Origin: Gemmatimonadota bacterium
GTDB taxonomy: Bacteria > Gemmatimonadota > Gemmatimonadetes > Gemmatimonadales > GWC2-71-9
NCBI GenBank assembly: GCA_003220975.1
Contig: QHTX01000161.1
Span: forward strand, 2,329 to 28,415
Direction: 5' to 3'
Length of the DNA: 26,087 nt
Below are positions 21,794 through 26,087 of this stretch, one piece after another (the first letter of the stretch is position 1; every line of letters begins with the position of its first letter). The notes below the pieces were generated by a model. That model saw only the letters and a program-made list of their open reading frames with translations. It ran no database searches and had not been told where the DNA came from. The position numbers and the translations under genes are program-made.

Positions 21794-22798
21794 GTGAAGA
21801 TCGCCGTCGTCTTCGACACCCTCCATCCCGAGTGGGACGACGCCGCCTACAAGAAAGACATGGAGGCGAAGGTCGAGGAGGCGGAATACGACGTGGCGCG
21901 CGCCCTGATGGCGAAGGGCCATGACGTGCTGATGGTCGGCCTCGCCGAGCCGCTGGGCGGCACGCTCGAGCGGCTCGCGGCGTTTCAGCCGAAACTCGTG
22001 TTCAACGGCTGTGAGTCGTTTCGCGGACAGGCGCGGCACGAGTACGCCCTCGCCGCGGTGCTCGAGATGCACGGCTACCGCTACACCGGTTCGCCGCCCA
22101 CGGCGCTGCTGGTCGCCCGCAACAAGTCGCTCACGAAGAAGATCCTCGCGTACCACGGGATCCGGGTGCCGGCGTTCGCCGAGTTCCCCGCGGGCGAAAA
22201 GCCGCTCCGGCCCTCTGAGCTGCGGTTCCCGCTCATCGTGAAGCCCCTGCTCGAGGACGCGTCGATCGGCATCGCCCAGGCCTCGGTGGTGGAGAACGAC
22301 GACGATCTCGCGGAGCGGGTGAAGTTCATCCACGAGAAGTTCCAGCAGGCTGCGATCGTCGAGGAGCTGATCGAGGGGCGCGAGCTGTACGCGGGCCTGC
22401 TGGGGAACGAGAGGCTCCAGGTGCTGCCGCTCGTCGAGCTGACGTTCGGCGAATCCAATGGCGACCATCGCATCGCCACCTACAAGGCCAAGTGGGACGA
22501 GGAGTACCGCAAGCGCAAGAAGATCAGGAACGTCTTCGCGAAGGGCCTGCCGGACGACGTGACGACCAAGATCACCGACATCTGCACGACGGCGTTTCAC
22601 GCGCTCTGGCTGCAGGACTACGGCCGCGTGGACCTGCGCTTGACGCACGACAACGAAGTGTACGTCCTCGAGGTGAACCCGAACCCGTTCCTCGCGTCCG
22701 AGAACGAGATGGCGGACGCCGCGGAGAAGGCAGGCATGGCCTACGCCGAGTTCATCGAGCGGATCGTGACGGAAGCGCTGGCGCGTGGCGCGGCGTAG
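21794..22798 (+). CDS. D-alanine-D-alanine ligase-like ATP-grasp protein
   Basis: ATP-grasp carboxylate-amine ligase, 334 residues from a GTG with AAGAGCGGG before it. The N-terminal pre-ATP-grasp domain (IAVVFDTLHPEWDD...) leads to LVFNGCESFRGQARHEYALA, TGSPPTALLVARNKSLTKKIL (about 98-118, here outlined), FPLIVKPLLEDASIGIAQ with the ATP lysine, EELIEGRELYAGLLGN, and the metal-binding VDLRLTHDNEVYVLEVNPNP with Glu293 and Asn295. It differs from true Ddl in lacking the GMT end of the EINTxPGMT motif, so ligation of other amino acids or peptides is more likely. It overlaps the zinc-ribbon peptidase by 14 nt. Confidence 0.9.
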   Translation: MKIAVVFDTLHPEWDDAAYKKDMEAKVEEAEYDVARALMAKGHDVLMVGLAEPLGGTLERLAAFQPKLVFNGCESFRGQARHEYALAAVLEMHGYRYTGSPPTALLVARNKSLTKKILAYHGIRVPAFAEFPAGEKPLRPSELRFPLIVKPLLEDASIGIAQASVVENDDDLAERVKFIHEKFQQAAIVEELIEGRELYAGLLGNERLQVLPLVELTFGESNGDHRIATYKAKWDEEYRKRKKIRNVFAKGLPDDVTTKITDICTTAFHALWLQDYGRVDLRLTHDNEVYVLEVNPNPFLASENEMADAAEKAGMAYAEFIERIVTEALARGAA

Positions 22799-23786
22799 GC
22801 GCGAGGTGCCGACCCCGGAGCTGCGCTGCCCGACGTGCGCGGCGGAGCTGGAGCGCTTCTGGTCGTTCTGCTCGAACTGCGGCCGGCGGCTCGAATGGCG
22901 CGATGCGACGAAGGAGACGGGCGCCGAGTGCTACTACTGTCGCTGGGTGGTGTCGGACAGTTTCTCGTACTGCCCCTGGTGCGGGCGGGACATTCGCGAC
23001 CGCGACTCGAGCCCGGAGCCGCTCAAGGCGCCCAAGGGATTCAAGTATCAGCGCCGCTGTCGCTGGGGATGCGGGGGCGGGGTGATGTACCCGATGCGGT
23101 CCTGTCCGTGGTGCGGCCGGCCGCAGCAGTGGCGCTACCGCGACCGGTTCCAGAACGTCTGCCCGCACTGCAACCGGGGCGTGGACGACTGGATGGAGGT
23201 GTGCCCCTGGTGCGGCGAGGACGCGACCGGGCGCGACCTGATCCACCAGGCGCTGCGGCGCGTGCGCCAGCGGCTCGTGGTGGCGCGCATCAAGGCCTGG
23301 AACTACCGCGTGCTGCTGCGTCCCGGCGTGTCGGGCGTGACGCACCGCACGCCCAAGGTCATCGAGATCGAGCGACGCTACGTGACGGGGAAGCGGCGGC
23401 GCGACGAGATCTCGTGGAACATGCTCACCGGGCTGATCCTGCACGAGCTGGGGCACTCCTACCTGTACCACCACTGGTCGTTCACGCTGACCGGGCGCTT
23501 CCGGCGCGCTTTCGGCGAGGTGCGCAAGGCGTACCGGGTGGCGGACTCCAAGTGGGTGGACTTCGAGCGCCGCGGCGTCACGACGACGCTGCCGAACTTC
23601 GTCACGGCGTACGCCGCCACCCATCCGCAGGAGGACTTCGCCGAGACGTTCCGGTTCTACGTGGCGCGGCGCGGGCGGCTGCGCGAGCTGTTCGCCGAGT
23701 TCGGTCGCAAGCGCAAGGGCGTGCCGGTGTTCGAGAAGTTCCTGGTGCTGCACGACTTCATCCGGAGCCTGAGGGGATGGAAATGA
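22785..23786 (+). CDS. Four-zinc-ribbon protein with HELGH metallopeptidase domain
   Basis: A 333-residue protein in two parts. Residues 15-143 hold sixteen cysteines in four zinc-ribbon units: Cys15/18/29/32, Cys49/52/63/66, Cys92/96/107/110 and Cys126/129/140/143, mostly CPxC or CPWC. Residues about 155-333 form a zincin-like domain with HELGH at 220-224 after helix LTGLIL, and HPQEDFAETF at 280-289, where an acidic residue could be the third zinc ligand. This layout resembles the putative zinc-binding metallopeptidase family Peptidase_Mx (PF15887), although that family has fewer ribbons. There is no signal or membrane segment, so it acts in the cytoplasm. The GTG start overlaps the ATP-grasp stop by 14 nt, implying coupled synthesis and perhaps a shared substrate. 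Confidence 0.85.
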   Translation: MARRRREVPTPELRCPTCAAELERFWSFCSNCGRRLEWRDATKETGAECYYCRWVVSDSFSYCPWCGRDIRDRDSSPEPLKAPKGFKYQRRCRWGCGGGVMYPMRSCPWCGRPQQWRYRDRFQNVCPHCNRGVDDWMEVCPWCGEDATGRDLIHQALRRVRQRLVVARIKAWNYRVLLRPGVSGVTHRTPKVIEIERRYVTGKRRRDEISWNMLTGLILHELGHSYLYHHWSFTLTGRFRRAFGEVRKAYRVADSKWVDFERRGVTTTLPNFVTAYAATHPQEDFAETFRFYVARRGRLRELFAEFGRKRKGVPVFEKFLVLHDFIRSLRGWK

Positions 23787-23839
23787 CTCGCCCCTGTTAC
23801 ATTGCAGTGCTCGCAGCCCACTTCAGCGAAAGGTGAACG

Positions 23840-24592
23840 ATGGCTCTGATGCGCACCTCGAACCCGGCCCTCAACGCGAAGACCTTCGCCGACCTGCGGC
23901 GCGATCCCACCGCGCCCGCCATGACGCTCGAAGGCACGGTGAACAAGGCGGCGTTCCTGCTGTTCCTGGTGGCCGTGCCGGCGGCCTGGGTGTGGTCCCA
24001 GGTGCGCACCGCCTTCGATCCGGCGGTCGCCGGCCCGTGGATCGCGCTCGGCGTGATCGGCGGGCTCATCGCCGCGATCGTCACGATCGTCAAGAAGGCG
24101 TGGTCGCCCGTGACGGCGCCGATCTACGCCGCGTTCGAGGGACTCGCGCTGGGTGGGTTGTCGGCCCTGCTCGAGACCAAATACCCGGGCATCGTGATGC
24201 AGGCCGTGGGCCTGACCTTCGCGACACTCGCGGCCATGCTCCTGGCCTATCGCTCGGGGTTGATCAAGGCCACCGAGAAGTTCAAGCTCGGCGTCGTCGC
24301 CGCGACGGGCGCGATCGCCCTGTACTACCTGATCGGGCTCGGGCTCTCGTTCTTCGGCATCGCGATGCCGTTCCTGCAGGGGACCAGCACGACGAGTCTC
24401 GTGGTGAGCGGAGTGATCGTGATCGTGGCGGCGTTGAACCTGATCCTGGATTTCGACTTCATCGAGACCGGGGTGACGGGCGGCGCGCCCAAGTACATGG
24501 AGTGGTACGGCGCGTTCGGCCTGATGGTGACGCTGATCTGGCTGTACCTCGAGATCCTGAGACTATTGGCAAAGACGCGCAGCCGGCGGTAG
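23840..24592 (+). CDS. Bax inhibitor-1/YccA family membrane protein
   Basis: Multi-pass inner-membrane protein of the TMBIM/BI-1 family, 250 residues, with AAAGGTGA before the ATG. After a polar N-terminus (about 1-34) there are seven hydrophobic segments, roughly 36-53, 66-86, 93-110, 119-136, 149-172, 184-205 and 216-240. SPVTAPIYAAFEGLALGGLS is the family signature, and the acidic LDFDFIE after the sixth helix corresponds to the calcium/pH-sensing Asp region of BsYetJ. Likely a Ca2+ leak or stress-related channel; no partner genes nearby support a precise role. It is the last plus-strand gene, convergent with the DsrE-like gene. Confidence 0.93.
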   Translation: MALMRTSNPALNAKTFADLRRDPTAPAMTLEGTVNKAAFLLFLVAVPAAWVWSQVRTAFDPAVAGPWIALGVIGGLIAAIVTIVKKAWSPVTAPIYAAFEGLALGGLSALLETKYPGIVMQAVGLTFATLAAMLLAYRSGLIKATEKFKLGVVAATGAIALYYLIGLGLSFFGIAMPFLQGTSTTSLVVSGVIVIVAALNLILDFDFIETGVTGGAPKYMEWYGAFGLMVTLIWLYLEILRLLAKTRSRR

Positions 24593-24609
24593 ATCCGGGA
24601 GGAGTCGAC

Positions 24610-24639
24610 CGTAGGGGCGCAGCATGCTGCGCCCCTACG
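24610..24639. terminator. 30-nt perfect palindrome between convergent genes
   Basis: GTAGGGGCGCAGC at 24611-24623 is followed by its exact reverse complement, giving a perfect palindrome centred at 24624/24625. It lies between two converging genes and, read in either direction, gives a GC-rich hairpin, so it may terminate both. No T-run follows on either strand; it may instead be a dispersed palindromic repeat. Confidence 0.6.
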
Positions 24640-24652
24640 TCGTGCGCCTCAG

Positions 24653-25348
24653 TCACCCCGCGAAGCAGTAGGCGCACCCCTTCTCCTGCGCGCGATTGAT
24701 CGCGATCACGCCCGACGGCACCACCAGCACGCCGGGGAGCAGGTTCTCGATCCATTCCTTCTTGATCGCCTCTGCCTGCATCCCCATGTCCTTCGCGAGC
24801 CGCATGCTGTTGAACGTGAGGGCGATGTTGCACACGCCCACGAGCACGCCCTTCGCGAGCAGCTCGTCGGTGCCCATGCCGGGGATGGGGACGTCGCCGG
24901 GCTTGAGCCGGATGAGGGGATGGCGGATCGCGGGCCCCTTCGTGGCGGGATCCGTGATCTTGAAGGCTTCGCCGAACTTGTACTTCGCCCACATCGCGCT
25001 TTCCATCGCGAACGGGATGCCCGAGTGACGGAGCACGATGACGACGGTGTTCTGGGCGTCGGTCGTGCCGTAGGCTTCGTTCGTCGTGTTGAGGAAGACG
25101 CGCCCCCACGCGAACGCGAAGCCGTCGTTCGGCTCCGGCACGTCGAACACCATCTTGTGCTTCCCGGTGATCTTGTTCAGCCACGCTTCGAAATCGGGAT
25201 TTGCGGACGCGTCGCCGCGGGCGGTCAGCGGCTCGGCGGCCGCTTTGAGCGGGGCGAACAGTCCGCCGAGGCCGACTGCGGCGGCGCCGGCGGCGACGCG
25301 TCCCAGGAATCCGCGCCGATGAGTGGTGAGGCTCTCCAGGTCCAGCAT
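24653..25348 (-). CDS. Tat-exported DsrE-like protein
   Basis: A 231-residue protein. Of two ATGs I chose the one at 25348, 6 nt after GGAGG; the one at 25354 touches the GGAGG. Residues 10-35 are a twin-arginine signal (HRRGFLGRVAAGAAAVGLGG, Arg11-Arg12). The mature part has a DsrE/F-like alpha/beta layout: NTVVIVLRHSGIPFAM (100-115), LLAKGVLVGVCNIALTF (163-179) with Cys173, and LPGVLVVPSGVIAINRAQEKG, ending CAYCFAG with Cys225 and Cys228. DsrE folds carry sulfur on cysteines; export plus the adjacent TsdA-like cytochrome suggests periplasmic sulfur handling. It starts 23 nt after the cytochrome stop, so they form an operon. Confidence 0.85.
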   Translation of the reverse strand: MLDLESLTTHRRGFLGRVAAGAAAVGLGGLFAPLKAAAEPLTARGDASANPDFEAWLNKITGKHKMVFDVPEPNDGFAFAWGRVFLNTTNEAYGTTDAQNTVVIVLRHSGIPFAMESAMWAKYKFGEAFKITDPATKGPAIRHPLIRLKPGDVPIPGMGTDELLAKGVLVGVCNIALTFNSMRLAKDMGMQAEAIKKEWIENLLPGVLVVPSGVIAINRAQEKGCAYCFAG

Positions 25349-25371
25349 GGTCATCCTCCTGTCGGTGAGGG

Positions 25372-26087
25372 CTACGGCGACTTGCGCCGTGCCGCCTCGG
25401 TCGGGTACGCGACGTCGGGCGGCGAATCGCCGTTCGGCCAATCATGGATCTTCTCCGGAAAATCGGGGCGGGGATGCGCGCCCACGTACGCCGCGACGTC
25501 GAACGCCTCCTGATCGCTGAGCGTGCCGGCTGGTCGAGGGGCATGTTGTCCCTGATGAACGCCGCGGCCGTGCGGACCCGGGCCAGCCCCGCGCCGATGT
25601 TGTACGAGTCGGGCCCCCACACGGGAGGCGCCACCGCCGTGCCTTGGCCGTCCGGTCCGTGACACTTGGCGCACGCGGAGCCGTACACTCGCCCGCCCGC
25701 CGCGGTGTCCGCCCGGAATCCCGCCCACTTGGCCAGCCGGTTCGCCCCTCCCGCCGGGGTGGGGGGGGGCGCGATCGGCACGCCGCGCGACAGGAACCAC
25801 AGGTACGCGACGATGTCCCGCATGTCGCCGCCGTCGCTCGAGAGCGGCGTGCCGTTCATGCTGCGCCGGAAGCAGTCGTTCACGCGGTACTCGATCGTCT
25901 CCACCGTGGCGCTGCGTGGCCGGTATTGCGGGTACCGGGCGTACGCGCCGACCAAGGAGCCGGTGGCGCGGCGGCCCTCGTCCAGGTGACAGCTGGTGCA
26001 GCGGAGCCGGTTGCCGACGTGGGCGGGCAGGCTGTCGCGCGTGGCCAGGAGCAAGGCGCGCCCGCGCTGGATCGCCGCGCCGAGCGG
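25372..26087 (-). CDS. Diheme c-type cytochrome (TsdA-like), 5' truncated by window and frameshifted
   Basis: Periplasmic diheme cytochrome; the frame is open to the window edge, so the start and signal peptide are outside. The first heme motif CTSCH is in GNRLRCTSCHLDEGRR. Next come GAYARYPQYRPRS and YRVNDCFRRSMNG, whose Cys matches the unusual axial heme ligand of thiosulfate dehydrogenase TsdA. The second heme motif CAKCH is in YGSACAKCHGPDGQG, and RDNMPLDQP holds the probable Met ligand. At about 25524-25530 the frame breaks: the true continuation TLSDQEAFDVAAYVGAHPRP is in a different frame and ends at 25372. One or four missing bases would restore it. Expected activity: oxidation of thiosulfate to tetrathionate or the reverse. 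Confidence 0.85.
   Translation of the reverse strand, partial: ARRGDPARARLAPGHARQPARPRRQPAPLHQLSPGRGPPRHRLLGRRVRPVPAIPATQRHGGDDRVPRERLLPAQHERHAALERRRRHAGHRRVPVVPVARRADRAPPHPGGRGEPAGQVGGIPGGHRGGRASVRLRVRQVSRTGRPRHGGGASRVGARLVQHRRGAGPGPHGRGVHQGQHAPRPAGTLSDQEAFDVAAYVGAHPRPDFPEKIHDWPNGDSPPDVAYPTEAARRKSP

Noticed and set aside
24459..25520. Continuation of the cytochrome frame to 24459
   Set aside because: After the frameshift the reading is Arg-rich shadow of the DsrE-like gene; the real cytochrome tail is in another frame and ends at 25372.
1..26087. CRISPR arrays, tRNA or rRNA genes
   Set aside because: No regularly spaced direct repeats and no cloverleaf or rRNA-like sequence seen in the short intergenic gaps; none of the gaps exceeds about 170 nt.

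Overview
The window is a dense, high-GC bacterial chromosome segment. Genes are packed into operons with 4-nt ATGA/GTGA overlaps, and no tRNA, rRNA, CRISPR array or transposase gene is visible. Gene content (mnmG next to parA-parB with parS sites, then a LytM peptidase and a bactofilin; a bacterial deoxyhypusine-synthase-like protein; ECF sigma factor; DUF4382/Ig lipoprotein) suggests an environmental diderm, most likely Gemmatimonadota. That assignment is inference from gene content and has not been tested by any search. The mnmG-parAB arrangement suggests a region close to the replication origin.

Layout. 1-2046: the end of a NatAB-like ABC exporter operon. 2045-2588: a small cassette in which a four-helix-bundle (S23/IVS family) gene lies between 44-nt imperfect inverted repeats and carries an internal 13-bp stem-loop. 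2608-4476: mnmG. 4515-4555: two parS palindromes. 4644-7580: parA, parB (frameshifted), LytM peptidase, bactofilin, closed by a terminator. 7739-9696: a NIF3-family protein without a normal start codon, coupled to an MFS transporter. 9693-12548 (minus): a four-gene operon with an ECF sigma factor, a membrane protein with a CBM48/AMPK-type glycogen-binding domain, a small exported helical protein, and an exported beta-rich protein that ends in a second CBM48 domain. 12662-15641: two lipoproteins (DUF4382/Ig and M20 peptidase). 15643-17155 (minus): small protein, QueG, small protein. 17216-21724: class V aminotransferase, LOG-family protein, deoxyhypusine-synthase-like protein and a broken MFS transporter. 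21794-23786: ATP-grasp ligase overlapping a four-zinc-ribbon metallopeptidase. 23840-24592: BI-1/YccA membrane protein. 24653-26087 (minus): TsdA-like diheme cytochrome (frameshifted, cut by the window edge) followed by a Tat-exported DsrE-like protein.

The most promising undescribed items are the inverted-repeat four-helix cassette and the sigma/CBM48 operon, which looks like a surface-glycan-sensing transcription system. Three genes (parB, MFS, cytochrome) are interrupted by short indels, and two (NIF3, MFS) lack canonical start codons. Assembly or read error must therefore be excluded before any biological reading of those breaks.
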